Shown piece by piece: positions 24,201-31,734 of a DNA stretch of 64,000 bases; positions within the stretch are counted from its first letter, which is position 1; each line of letters starts with the position of its first letter. The stretch comes from Williamsia sp. DF01-3. Its GTDB lineage: Bacteria > Actinomycetota > Actinomycetes > Mycobacteriales > Mycobacteriaceae. Location of the stretch: positions 2,063,733 through 2,127,732 of the forward strand of contig NZ_JALKFS010000005.1 of assembly GCF_023051145.1 (NCBI RefSeq), written 5' to 3'. Made by a program: the position numbers and the translations under genes. The notes beneath the pieces were generated by a model, which worked only from the letters and a program-made list of their open reading frames with translations, was not told the DNA's origin and did no database searches.

Positions 24201-26368
24201 ACACCGAGCGCATCGCCCTGTCCGAGAACGCCATCGACGACCTGGTTCGACGCGATGCCGAGCTTCTCAAAGCCGGTGATCATCTTCTTGTCGGCAGCCT
24301 CGTTTGCCGCCTTCTCTCGGATGGCGCGGGTAATTGCGCCACCGGACTCGTCGAGCGCATCCGCCCACGACTTCGTCGCGGCCTCGGTCTCAGCCGATGC
24401 GGTTGCGTCCTCACGCTTCTTCGACATCCACAGCGTGAGCAACCCAATCGCGCCCATGATGGCAATTCCCCATGGGCCACCGAGAGCGCCGGTCAAACCG
24501 CCGATGGCTCCCCGCATTCCGACAGTCGCCGCGGCGGCCGTGCCCTGAACCCTCGCAAAGTTGCTGGCCTGGCCGCTTGCCCGCAGGTACGAGGCTCCCA
24601 TCGCTGCGATAGTGGCGTTGTTACGGCCAAGTACTGCGATCGACGCAGACAGCCGGTTCATGGATCCGCCGGCGACCGTTGCGGCTCGCTGCATGTTCGT
24701 GATCGACGTCCCGTAGCCGCGCATCACACCGGCGGCGTTGGAGGCGTAGTTACGGGCCGAGTTGATCTGCGTTCCGAACGCGGCCATTGCAATTCGCCCG
24801 GCGATGAGCAGGGTGATCACGGTTTGCATGGGGCCCGGGATCGAGGCGAACCCGGCCGCCAGGGCCGCGATTGGTGCAACGATGAACCCGAGGCTCGAGG
24901 CCATTCCGTCGGCGGTGCCGATGATGCTGGCGCCGCTGTTGGCCAGCGAGGTCAGCGGCCCTTCGATCATGCTGTACGTGGTGAGAGCTACACCCTCGAT
25001 GCTGTTTTGGACGCGTTCCCACGCACCAGGCAGCCCTTGGGTTTTCGCGGCCGCGATCTGCGCGGCGGTGCCCTGCTTGTTGATCGCTGCGGCCATCTTG
25101 TCGTACGCGGCAGTACCGCCGCCGGCGGCGACCATCGCCGTACGCATTGCATCCGAACCAAAGAGAATGTTTGTTGCGGCCTGGAACTGCTCGTCGGACA
25201 TCCGTGTGGAGGCCTGCGAGAGCTGGTCCCACAGCGATCGCATGCCGACGAACTCTCCGTTGGCGTTGTACACCGTGAGGCCGAGGTCTTTGATCGCCTG
25301 CTGCGCCGGGGCGCCCTGATCGGTGAGCGATTGCAGCGACGTCTTGAGTAGCGTGCCCGCATCCGAGCCGGTGATACCTGCGTTCGCGAACAGGCCGATC
25401 ATGGTGGCGGTGTCGGCCATGCTGACACCGAAGCCAGCGGCGACCGTGCCTGCCTGCTGCAAAGCTGCAGCGACGTCGGTGATCTCAGCCGACGAGGCAT
25501 TCGAGGCATTGGACAGAATGTCGGCGGCCTCACTGGCGTATGTCGCATTGGCGCCAAATGCCTGTAGCGCCTGCGACTGAATCGTCGCTGCGTCGCCGGC
25601 TTCGATCTGCGCGGCCGCCGCGAGTTGAAGAGTGCCTTTGGCAGCATCCATGGACTGCTGGACCGAGAACCCACCCTTGGCAAGTTCCGTCATTGCCGCG
25701 GCGGCGTTGTTCGCCGAGGTGCCCGGCAGTGTGATGTCGCCACCCAGCGCCTTGGCGGCCGCCGACACGTCCTTCATCTGCGCGGATGTCGCACCCGACA
25801 CAGCCTGCATCGTGTTGAGGCTGGTCGTGAAATCCATTCCGACAGTGAGGATCTTCGACATGGCCGCGCCAGCACCGATGGCCCCGGCCGCCATGGCAGC
25901 GAGCTTTCCGGCGGTGGTGTCGGACGAGTCACCCATGTTGGTGATCGATTCCGACGCACCGTCCGACGACTCCGCGGCCTGGTTGTTGGCCTCGGCAAGG
26001 CCGGCCGCCGCTTCCTGCGTTGCGATCGAGGCGGTGGTCAGCCGGGCGCGAGCTTGAGCCAGGCGCAGTTCGGCATCGGCCGCCTTGTCAGCGTTGCCCG
26101 CGTTCTGTGCGGCTTGGAGCTGACGTTCAGCCTTTTCCGCTCGCGCTGCCGCGGCGGCCTGGTTGGCTCGGGCCTGAGCGACTTTCGCCGCGTACCGGTC
26201 AACCTCAGAGACGGCGCTCTTCATCGCCGATGAAATGGCCTGCTCAGACTGCCGGGTCTGCTGGCCGAGCTGTTGCATCGACGAACCTGCGCGACGAACA
26301 CCGGAAGCGAACCCGGTGTCGTCCAGCCCCAGCTGTGCGGTGATGCGACCAACGATCAGACCAGCCAC
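21215..26368 (-). CDS. Tape measure protein with embedded wall-hydrolase motifs
   Basis: 1717 residues from GTG 26368. The N-terminus (LGLDDTGFASGVRRAGSSM) and Ala-rich coiled coils typify actinophage tape measures. Several hydrophobic stretches lie at about 500-640. Near residue 1230, WTTDCSGGQS resembles a NlpC/CHAP-type Cys site. Near 1400, a block with GGENLDHGMDGDNAGVLSQRPSWGT and DPAYAANAY is the lysozyme-like motif of mycobacteriophage tape measures. Length sets the tail at roughly 250 nm (about 0.15 nm per residue). It forms the tail core and probably opens peptidoglycan on entry. Confidence 0.92.
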   Translation of the reverse strand: MAGLIVGRITAQLGLDDTGFASGVRRAGSSMQQLGQQTRQSEQAISSAMKSAVSEVDRYAAKVAQARANQAAAAARAEKAERQLQAAQNAGNADKAADAELRLAQARARLTTASIATQEAAAGLAEANNQAAESSDGASESITNMGDSSDTTAGKLAAMAAGAIGAGAAMSKILTVGMDFTTSLNTMQAVSGATSAQMKDVSAAAKALGGDITLPGTSANNAAAAMTELAKGGFSVQQSMDAAKGTLQLAAAAQIEAGDAATIQSQALQAFGANATYASEAADILSNASNASSAEITDVAAALQQAGTVAAGFGVSMADTATMIGLFANAGITGSDAGTLLKTSLQSLTDQGAPAQQAIKDLGLTVYNANGEFVGMRSLWDQLSQASTRMSDEQFQAATNILFGSDAMRTAMVAAGGGTAAYDKMAAAINKQGTAAQIAAAKTQGLPGAWERVQNSIEGVALTTYSMIEGPLTSLANSGASIIGTADGMASSLGFIVAPIAALAAGFASIPGPMQTVITLLIAGRIAMAAFGTQINSARNYASNAAGVMRGYGTSITNMQRAATVAGGSMNRLSASIAVLGRNNATIAAMGASYLRASGQASNFARVQGTAAAATVGMRGAIGGLTGALGGPWGIAIMGAIGLLTLWMSKKREDATASAETEAATKSWADALDESGGAITRAIREKAANEAADKKMITGFEKLGIASNQVVDGVLGQGDALGVLRRRLDEVIEANTKIETVDGAKSGMQSTKKVYNETAKSAQDLKNNLNEMHGEFENGKSRAMQVAEATGDVKRSIDGTVTAVGPLSEAMVEFQESTDGAASKVDKLAKALTQLDDDELTQEEALQQWSNDMRDFAKALEDGGAATIGLNGHIDVTNEKGSALQDTVQQMTADFNQMAVATYEAARAQGKSMPEALQITRDAMQGYRQSFVDAAVASGKTVDEANRLADAYNLIPNDKVLKLNTEGITGATAALTTLAGKVATLPEGQFKIADNTPEVRAKLEEMKVRFSIIDGKVVITDNTGEVSKALSAIGVQTTTLPGGYVKIEDTSEQNLNHLRDIGIKTETLPDGSVVVNVNDVDAQRRLAELTAPKDKVINVKVNDPAGLVYNPNIGGSGAAREFHANGAIRQYAAGGVNAAGQSVTREPMIARGGANILWGEKETGWEAYISGKPSELERNKAIWFEAGKRLGIVQMENGGIATVGGLKNYMRGIEGAQYGYGAWGQGWTTDCSGGQSIAMNYADGLNDQPGTGARAGTATFDSYTAGHGLQPGSAPAGVPAYEVTWNPEHTAGTIIDPVGGDVNIEMGGARGDGQYDGPDGSRSLSGSTAWMPLQGDPGAAGQIGAPDTRTAKQKNIDTVIAEGKRRGESDKEIKSAVMAVLAETGGENLDHGMDGDNAGVLSQRPSWGTVEQRMDPAYAANAYYDAANKVEGAEGMTEAQLAQAVQRSGTADGSNYAAKEAEADAEIAASMTRSTTTQTGSATSGSGEPVFVTNWPSQLTTTTTSTSSSSPATSGADSESTTGPEKLGNIGPLAISAYARGAIEDRAPGSAQVLNREHIWLTQAGEAGPESYIPLNGSPRSKALWLETGRHLGMMDSYAAGGFAGYSEDTSDALKPKNFYDWAALVAGGGFAVASAVTPYLGMASGGQVTLGDLAPTVDTSANSIDGISQALGASADELKEVLIAILQATRENKKVKATLDSGVMDGLTPALSAAGL

Positions 26369-27288
26369 TTACCGCCTCCTATCCTGGGGTCGGACCGCAG
26401 AACCCAGCCGTGAGGTGGGGCGGTCAATGAGGTCGCGAATGCGAAGAGCGAGCCATCGCCATGTCCGGTCATGAAGGACGCCGGATTCCACGTCGATGCC
26501 AAAGAATTCGTGCAGATCAAGCTCTACTGCGATCCACCGCTCGAGGATGTCGACCCAAGTGATGGATGGCCGATCGGTCGGAATCGCTGGTTTGCCCCCG
26601 TATTTCGGGGCGAGTTCTTGCGGGAAGTAGTGGTCGCGGGTGCCGGTCAGCGGGTTGTAGTCGGTGCCGCCGGGGTCGTCTTCGCCGTACGCGCCCGGGC
26701 GGGGGTCGTAGTACCCGCCGTATTTGCTCGGGACGAGGACTTCCGCGTCGACTTCTTGGCCGCCTGCTTCTTCGTCGCCGTCTTCGCTGCTGCCCGTTTT
26801 TGCGCTCGGTTCGCCCCCGTCGATGGGGGCGCCGGGTTTCCCGACGCGACCGCCTTCGCCGCGATACCGCGTTCGTTCCAGAACTTCTCGGCCTCAGCTA
26901 GGCCCTGGGCGGTCTTCACCAGCGCGGTGATGCCGGCGTGGATGATCTCGTCCATCGACAGTCCATCTGCCGACATCTCGTCGTACAGGCCGCCTGACCA
27001 GCGGCCCATCGCAACTGTGCGGGTGACGGAGTTGCCCTCCTCGTCGACAGCCTGCAGACCGGTGTCGGGGTCGAAGACGGGTAGCTCCTCGTCCTCCACA
27101 ACCCATGTCGCCCCGAGCAGCTTCAGAGCTTCTCGGGTCTCGGTGTTCCCGTCGAGCCCATTCGCTGCGACCAGCTGCATGAGCCGCAAACCGTCCGCGG
27201 CTGGCGCCTCAGGGATGTGGTACTCCTTGCCGCGAATCGGCAACGTCAGTCCTGGCTGGAAGAACTCGGATAGATCTTGGAACCCCAT
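26369..27288 (-). CDS. Tail assembly chaperone, long form made by -1 frameshift (gpGT)
   Basis: The short form reads from ATG 27288 to 26647. At GGGAAAC (26842-26836 on the minus strand) ribosomes can slip back one base and continue in a frame that stays open to TAA 26369-26371, adding about 155 residues including SKYGGYYDPRPGAYGEDDPGG and SITWVDILERWIAVELDLHEFFG. This second frame has no start codon of its own near its beginning. Two overlapping frames before the tape measure are conserved in siphoviruses. Confidence 0.85.
26647..27288 (-). CDS. Tail assembly chaperone, short form (gpG)
   Basis: 213 residues from ATG 27288. MGFQDLSEFFQPGLTLPIRGKEYHIPE begins like other actinophage chaperones; a helical body follows. 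The last 60 residues are Ala/Lys/Arg/Thr-rich (AAKTATKKQAAKKSTRKSS), typical of the tail of the unshifted product. It helps assemble tube subunits around the tape measure protein. Confidence 0.88.
   Translation of the reverse strand: MGFQDLSEFFQPGLTLPIRGKEYHIPEAPAADGLRLMQLVAANGLDGNTETREALKLLGATWVVEDEELPVFDPDTGLQAVDEEGNSVTRTVAMGRWSGGLYDEMSADGLSMDEIIHAGITALVKTAQGLAEAEKFWNERGIAAKAVASGNPAPPSTGANRAQKRAAAKTATKKQAAKKSTRKSSSRANTAGTTTPARARTAKTTPAAPTTTR
26836..26842 (-). promoter_or_regulatory. Programmed -1 frameshift slippery site GGGAAAC
   Basis: In the chaperone frame the codons read TCG GGA AAC CCG, so the heptamer is positioned exactly as X XXY YYZ. It is followed by a GC-rich stretch that could pair. 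Slippage joins the short chaperone to the second frame ending at 26369. Confidence 0.85.
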
Positions 27289-27349
27289 GATTCGCCTCCT
27301 GAAGTGGGGTGCGTGCCCCGGTTGCGGCCTCCTGCAACCGGGGGTCGAA

Positions 27350-28087
27350 CTATGCGGCGGCGAAGCTGACTGTGCCGCCGGTGCCGGCCGCCGACGTGGT
27401 GGTCGGGATCGGCGCGAGAGTGACCGAGAAGTCCGGTGCGGCACCGGTGACGGTCGCGGTGTCAACGGTGGACAGCAGCTCGAGAGCGGCCTTGATCTGA
27501 GCGGTGGTGGCGCTGGTGAGGATCGATGCGGTCGTCTGTCCGTCCACGGTCGCGGTGTAGGCGGTCGCGCCGAAGCCGTAGTGCAGCGCGAGGTTCGCGC
27601 CGGGCTTGGTGATCGATTTCGGCTTGCCCCGGCCGGTCAGGTTGCCCGAGAACTTTTGCAGCTCGTTCGGCTTGCCGCCCTTGAGCGAGGCCTTGACGGC
27701 GGCGTGCAGCTCGAATGCTTCGTCGAGTTCGTCTGTCCGCCAGTAGCGGAGGTGCACGTGTGCATCCGAACCGGTCTCCTGCGAGGCTGCGACGAGGAAC
27801 TGCATGCCGGGGTCAGCGGTGAAGGTCGAGCCCTCATCGACACCCTTGACCAGGCCCTCGAAGTCGATCGAGAACGCGTTGCCGGCGACGGCCTGCGATT
27901 CCCAACCGTCCGAGGTGATGTCGGAGTCGTCTTCCAGCTTGGGGTCGAACTTCGGCTCGAAGTTGGTGAGCCCGTTGACGAAGACCCAGATGGGTGCGAG
28001 CGCGGTGCCGATGTTGACCTGCACCCCATACCGGCCGGCTGGGATGACTGCGAGGCCCGAACCATCGGGCGGGGTGAGTGTAGGCAT
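27350..28087 (-). CDS. Major tail tube protein with C-terminal beta domain
   Basis: 245 residues from ATG 28087. Residues 1-165 are the tube fold (VQVNIGTALAPIWVFVNGLTNFEPKFDPKLEDDSDI, then HLRYWRTDELDEAFE). A flexible joint leads to a C-terminal domain with TATVDGQTTASILTSATTAQIKAALELLSTV, which is likely an exposed decoration domain. It is upstream of the chaperone, as in other siphoviruses. Confidence 0.88.
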   Translation of the reverse strand: MPTLTPPDGSGLAVIPAGRYGVQVNIGTALAPIWVFVNGLTNFEPKFDPKLEDDSDITSDGWESQAVAGNAFSIDFEGLVKGVDEGSTFTADPGMQFLVAASQETGSDAHVHLRYWRTDELDEAFELHAAVKASLKGGKPNELQKFSGNLTGRGKPKSITKPGANLALHYGFGATAYTATVDGQTTASILTSATTAQIKAALELLSTVDTATVTGAAPDFSVTLAPIPTTTSAAGTGGTVSFAAA

Positions 28088-28090
28088 TTT

Positions 28091-28537
28091 CTATTCTCCT
28101 GGGTTGAGCTGGATGTCGTATGAATCCGCTTGAATCCACCGATCGTTGTCGTCCCGATCGGGTTTGTTCGTGATGGTGCGCAGCATCCAAATCGGATGAA
28201 CGCCACCCGGCCACGGACCGGGAGTCAGGGTGTGCAACTTCCGAAAGCCGTTCTCAGCCATGTCCATCACGTCGAGCGGGTCTGCTGAGTCCGACCGCCA
28301 CGCGAGTTGCACGCGCAGCAGGGGAGTTGTTGCGACGGTGAAGATGTTCGGGTTGGTTCCGTAGTGGAAGATTCCGACCGCCTTGACCGGGGACTGCGGG
28401 AAGTCGCCGATTACGGCGGCCGGCAACTCTGGGTTCGACGGGTAGGGGACAGTCGGGTCGGGTTGGTAGATCGCGACGTCGAGGTCTGCCATTTGTTGTG
28501 CCAGCGACTGCAGCACGGCGGTGACTCGGATTGTCAT
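28091..28537 (-). CDS. Tail terminator-like protein
   Basis: 148 residues from ATG 28537, between the HK97 gp10-like gene and the tube gene. The beta-rich centre (FTVATTPLLRVQLAWRSDSADPLDVMDMAE) fits the tail terminator that caps the tail at the connector. Assigned mainly by order. Confidence 0.68.
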   Translation of the reverse strand: MTIRVTAVLQSLAQQMADLDVAIYQPDPTVPYPSNPELPAAVIGDFPQSPVKAVGIFHYGTNPNIFTVATTPLLRVQLAWRSDSADPLDVMDMAENGFRKLHTLTPGPWPGGVHPIWMLRTITNKPDRDDNDRWIQADSYDIQLNPGE

Positions 28538-28872
28538 CCGCCGAGGGCCTCACCGATCGAGGTCGACAGCAGGTCGAGCGCGGCATCGGCCTTGTTGGTC
28601 AGGGCGTTCTCAAGGAACTTGGGCTTATCGCCCTGCGGGTGCTGGTACCAGGTGTTCTCGTGCTGCTTGCGGGCGTACTCGCTGTCGTATCCGACACCCA
28701 TCTCAGTACCGTCCACCACCACTGATCCGGTGCTATCGAGGTCGCCGGCCAGGGTGGGGGAGTCGAGGTTGGATTCGGTGAGGATCAGCTCTCCGGCGGC
28801 CTGGAGGCCGACTGGGACAGCCGCTCTGAACGCCTCCAAGACGTCCGCGCTCAGATCTGGTTGACCCTCCAC
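28534..28872 (-). CDS. Head-tail connector protein, HK97 gp10-like
   Basis: 112 residues from GTG 28872. The segment YDSEYARKQHENTWYQHPQGDKPKFLENAL is the core pattern of the gp10/minor capsid family (Y..Y...QE...  H..G..KFLE.A). Acts in head completion or tail joining. Confidence 0.75.
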   Translation of the reverse strand: MEGQPDLSADVLEAFRAAVPVGLQAAGELILTESNLDSPTLAGDLDSTGSVVVDGTEMGVGYDSEYARKQHENTWYQHPQGDKPKFLENALTNKADAALDLLSTSIGEALGG

Positions 28873-28876
28873 GGGG

Positions 28877-29161
28877 TCAGCCGATCTCCGGTTCGGGCTT
28901 CTCCATGTGTTCCGGTGCGACTTTCTCGCCGATCTCGAAGTCGCGCTTCGCCTTAGCCTTCGGGTTCGCGAGTTCCGTCATGGCCGAGGCGGCGGTGTCA
29001 GCAGAATCGTCGTCGGCGACGTGCCAGCCTCTCGCGGCCAGGATCGCCAGCTTCGAGGCCGAGAGATCTTCGACCTCAGCGACTCCCGACTTGAACTCGA
29101 ACCGTGTGGTGGCGGCGACGACTGATCCGGTGAACGTCGGGTTCTTGTGGTGTACGCGCAT
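28877..29161 (-). CDS. Small head-tail connector-region protein
   Basis: 94 residues (MRVHHKNPTFTGSVVAATTRFE, then LAILAARGWHVADDDSAD). The middle resembles the short domain found in several actinophage connector proteins (residues 37-48). The C-terminus is Lys/Glu-rich. Structural role inferred from position. Confidence 0.6.
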   Translation of the reverse strand: MRVHHKNPTFTGSVVAATTRFEFKSGVAEVEDLSASKLAILAARGWHVADDDSADTAASAMTELANPKAKAKRDFEIGEKVAPEHMEKPEPEIG

Positions 29162-29191
29162 GACAACTCCTCGGGGAAGTGGGATGGGGGC

Positions 29192-29253
29192 CAGCTGACC
29201 CCAGGCGGGAGGCCCACCGCAGCGGGGGCGCGGCGGTCACCGGGGGTCAGCTG
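29192..29253. repeat. 11-bp inverted repeat in the connector-gene gap
   Basis: CAGCTGACCCC (29192-29202) and its complement GGGGTCAGCTG (29243-29253) enclose 40 nt of GC-rich sequence in a 103-bp gap between minus-strand genes. It has no T tract. It may be an mRNA processing or partial attenuation structure within the late operon. Confidence 0.5.
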
Positions 29254-29264
29254 ACGATTGGGGG

Positions 29265-29570
29265 TTAGACGTGGACCGTGATGAGTTCGGTGCGACGTCG
29301 GCCCGCATTGTCGTGGCGGGCGATCACCTGGCGAGCGTTGCCGTCAGGCAGTGTCACCTCGTCGCCCAAGGCGGGCGCGAGAATGGGCTGGAAGTAGATG
29401 GTCGCGCTCGACACGACCTCTTTGCCTTGCTGATCGCGGACAAGTTTGACCCGCATTTCGACCCGGGCAGGCACATCTTTCACTGGCTCGCCGAGCACTT
29501 TGCCGCGGTTTCCGTCTCCGAGGTAGGGGCGGAAGGTCAGCCGGTGCGGGAGCCGAGACAGCGGAATCAT
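29265..29570 (-). CDS. Head-tail connector, beta-barrel stopper-like protein
   Basis: 101 residues from ATG 29570. Beta-rich (VEMRVKLVRDQQGKEVVSSATIYFQP, LGDEVTLPDG), a good match to small head-closure proteins at this position. Overlaps the preceding stop. Confidence 0.65.
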   Translation of the reverse strand: MIPLSRLPHRLTFRPYLGDGNRGKVLGEPVKDVPARVEMRVKLVRDQQGKEVVSSATIYFQPILAPALGDEVTLPDGNARQVIARHDNAGRRRTELITVHV

Positions 29571-29965
29571 CAGTAGTCGTTGTCCTGGAAGTTGTACTGC
29601 GGCAAAGCCTTGGTGCGGATGCCGAGGAGTGACCAATGCCAGTCGGTGAACTCGAGGGCGCCGCCGGGGTTGACGAGACTGCCGCCCTCTTCCCAATCGC
29701 CGACCACGGTTTTGAACGTCTTGAAGTTCAGCATTCCGCGGTCGTCAGCGTCGAGGACTTCCTTGACCACTGCGATCGACACGGTCACCGCGCTGGCGTT
29801 GCTCTCGTCGATCTCACTGCCGAACGCCTCGCGCCACCGGTCCCGGATACGGACGCCCGCTGCCGCGAGAAGCTGGTCGGCCCATACCTGCTCGGCTTCG
29901 GAGAGGGGACGCCACGCGTCAGCGAGTTGCTCCTTCGTCGCGAACGCCCCCTCTCCAGCACTCAC
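29570..29965 (-). CDS. Head-tail connector (adaptor, gp6/gp15-like)
   Basis: 131 residues from GTG 29965. The helical N-terminal half (TKEQLADAWRPLSEAEQVWADQLLAAAGVRIRDRW) is the usual helix bundle of the adaptor that binds the portal. A beta C-terminus ends WHWSLLGI. Order after the capsid supports this. Confidence 0.72.
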   Translation of the reverse strand: MSAGEGAFATKEQLADAWRPLSEAEQVWADQLLAAAGVRIRDRWREAFGSEIDESNASAVTVSIAVVKEVLDADDRGMLNFKTFKTVVGDWEEGGSLVNPGGALEFTDWHWSLLGIRTKALPQYNFQDNDY

Positions 29966-30390
29966 GAGAACAGCTCGATGAGGTCCTGCTTGGTCGCCTT
30001 CTCGGCGTCCTCGCGCTTCAGACCCGCTTTGCCCTCGGACTTCTCGTACAGCGCCACTGCGTAGTCCTCCCATGCCTTGGCGGTGCCGGCCTTCTTCGGC
30101 AGTTCGAGACCGTAGGGATTGGGCTCGAGGACCGGTGGGACGACACCATCCAGGGTGCCGCTGTCGGAGTCGCCGGCGGCCGCAGCAGCTTGGGCCTCGG
30201 CCTGCAACGCTGCGTCCGCTTGCGCCTTGGCCGCGGCAGCCTCAGCGAGGGCCTCCGGCGTGGTGATGGCGCGGGCCCGCAGAAGCCGGTCCACTTCACC
30301 TTCTGGAGGGGTGACGACATCACCGCGGCGATGCTTGACGCCTTGAGCGTCCCGCCAGGAGGTGGCGGTGACGATGTACTCGGCCGCCAT
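29962..30390 (-). CDS. Capsid-adjacent structural protein
   Basis: 142 residues from ATG 30390. A short N-terminal beta domain (MAAEYIVTATSWRDAQGVKHRRGDVV) leads to an Ala/Gln-rich helix (about 45-80) and a C-terminal helix-extended region (KAGLKREDAEKATKQDLIELFS), a Rho-N-like or peptide-binding motif found in small phage head genes. Role unproven. Confidence 0.6.
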   Translation of the reverse strand: MAAEYIVTATSWRDAQGVKHRRGDVVTPPEGEVDRLLRARAITTPEALAEAAAAKAQADAALQAEAQAAAAAGDSDSGTLDGVVPPVLEPNPYGLELPKKAGTAKAWEDYAVALYEKSEGKAGLKREDAEKATKQDLIELFS

Positions 30391-31319
30391 CACTGCAGCC
30401 CCGTGATCCAGCACGCGGATTCGGGCTCGTCGACGCCGATCATGCGGATCTGCGTGGTGTCCGAACGCCACGTTTCCGTCGGGCCACCGTTGGGGCCGCC
30501 GCCCTCGGGGTAGAGGCCGGTGCCTTCCAGTGGCCGCGGGTCGGCGTAGAAGCCGGTGACGCCGCGCTGGCACACCAGAGCCCGATCCATCGGCCACAGC
30601 GGGGAATGCAGAACGTTGAGGTTGAGCACCTTGTTCGGCAGCTTGCCGGTGTAGGTGATCGACTGGTCCGCGACGTTGCCGACGTAAATCTTGTTGAACT
30701 CCTCGTTGTCCATGAAGTCGTACAGGAGCGAGCTGTTCAACGCGATCGTGTCGGGAACGTACCCCTTGGGCTTGGTGGGGTCACCGTCATGGAGGGCGCC
30801 CGCGATGGTCTTCGCCGCTTCCTTGATGTCGGTCCGAATCTTGCTGATGGCGTCTTCCCAAGCTGCTGTTGCCGCTACCTCAGGAACGGAGGCGGCCTCC
30901 AATGCAGATCGAAATCCGGCGTCGTTGGCTCGAATGACCGTGTTAGCCGTTCCCGTGACCTGCTTGCGGACTTTGTCGATCTGATTGAAGTCCTTCATCT
31001 CGCGTGAGATGCGGACACCAGCACCGACTTTGACGCCGCGAGCGACCTCGGGCAGACCCTCGCCCAGGTCGAACACGGGGATCTCGCCGAACTCGGCAAC
31101 GGCTTCCGGATCACCGTCGAGGAACAACGGGGTGGACCGCTGGAACTGCACCAGCAAGCTTCCGGGGTTGCCGGCGTTGCGGAACAGAGCCTCGCCAATG
31201 ATGTTGTCCCGAACGAGGTCGAGGACGCGCATCGGAATCGCGCGAGGATTGCCCATCACCTGGTCGACGGTGATGTTCTGTCCGTCGTCGATGGACACGA
31301 TTGCTTTCTCGGTTGCCAT
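30390..31319 (-). CDS. Major capsid protein
   Basis: 309 residues from ATG 31319. MATEKAIVSIDDGQNITVDQVMGNP leads to a domain with PVFDLGEGLPEVARGVKVGAGVRISREMK, and later PDTIALNSSLLYDFMDNEEFNKIYVGN and VLHSPLWPMDRALVCQRGVTGFYADPRPL. These strings are typical of mycobacteriophage HK97-fold capsid proteins. It follows the protease and decoration genes, in the expected order. Confidence 0.85.
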   Translation of the reverse strand: MATEKAIVSIDDGQNITVDQVMGNPRAIPMRVLDLVRDNIIGEALFRNAGNPGSLLVQFQRSTPLFLDGDPEAVAEFGEIPVFDLGEGLPEVARGVKVGAGVRISREMKDFNQIDKVRKQVTGTANTVIRANDAGFRSALEAASVPEVAATAAWEDAISKIRTDIKEAAKTIAGALHDGDPTKPKGYVPDTIALNSSLLYDFMDNEEFNKIYVGNVADQSITYTGKLPNKVLNLNVLHSPLWPMDRALVCQRGVTGFYADPRPLEGTGLYPEGGGPNGGPTETWRSDTTQIRMIGVDEPESACWITGLQ

Positions 31320-31321
31320 GG

Positions 31322-31732
31322 TCAGCCTCCCAGTCGGACGAGGACAATGTTGTCCGCGCCAGTGATTTTTTCGATGACGCGGCCGACGATCTGGGTGACC
31401 TTGGCCGTCTCCGTTGCCTTCTTCACCGCGCCGCCGGTGTGGGCCACGACGAGGTCTCCGACGCTGGCGGAGTTGTTGGACTTGATCGGTACGACCGCGG
31501 GTGCCGACGCGACGGTCACCTGGTCGGTGCCGACGTAGAGCGTTCCGGGAGCAGGCGCGACCTTGGGCGCCGCGTCGGTCAACGCGACGCCTAGAACCTT
31601 CTCGGAGTCGGCGGTGGCGGGGACCGAGCTGCGCGGGCCGACGCCGGGGTGCACGACCTGACCACCCACGATTGCCGCCTCGGCGGTGTGGGTGATCCGG
31701 CCCTTCTCGAACTTGACAGTGATTCCGGCCAT
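31322..31732 (-). CDS. Capsid decoration / head fibre-like protein
   Basis: 136 residues from ATG 31732. Beta-rich: ITHTAEAAIVGGQVVHPG, VLGVALTDAA, VTVASAPAVVPIKSNNSASVGDLVV. Similar to the small DUF2190-type proteins that sit between protease and capsid genes. Probably binds capsid surface. Confidence 0.68.
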   Translation of the reverse strand: MAGITVKFEKGRITHTAEAAIVGGQVVHPGVGPRSSVPATADSEKVLGVALTDAAPKVAPAPGTLYVGTDQVTVASAPAVVPIKSNNSASVGDLVVAHTGGAVKKATETAKVTQIVGRVIEKITGADNIVLVRLGG

Positions 31733-31734
31733 GA

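Noticed and set aside
26836-26842. Tail chaperone frame switch as a homopolymer error
   Set aside because: The switch happens at a canonical in-frame GGGAAAC heptamer at the place where siphoviruses use programmed frameshifting, so it is functional rather than an error.
26471-28123. 550-residue open frame on the plus strand
   Set aside because: It is antisense to the tail chaperone and tube genes, has biased Val/Arg/Gly composition with no domain, and arises from high GC codon structure.
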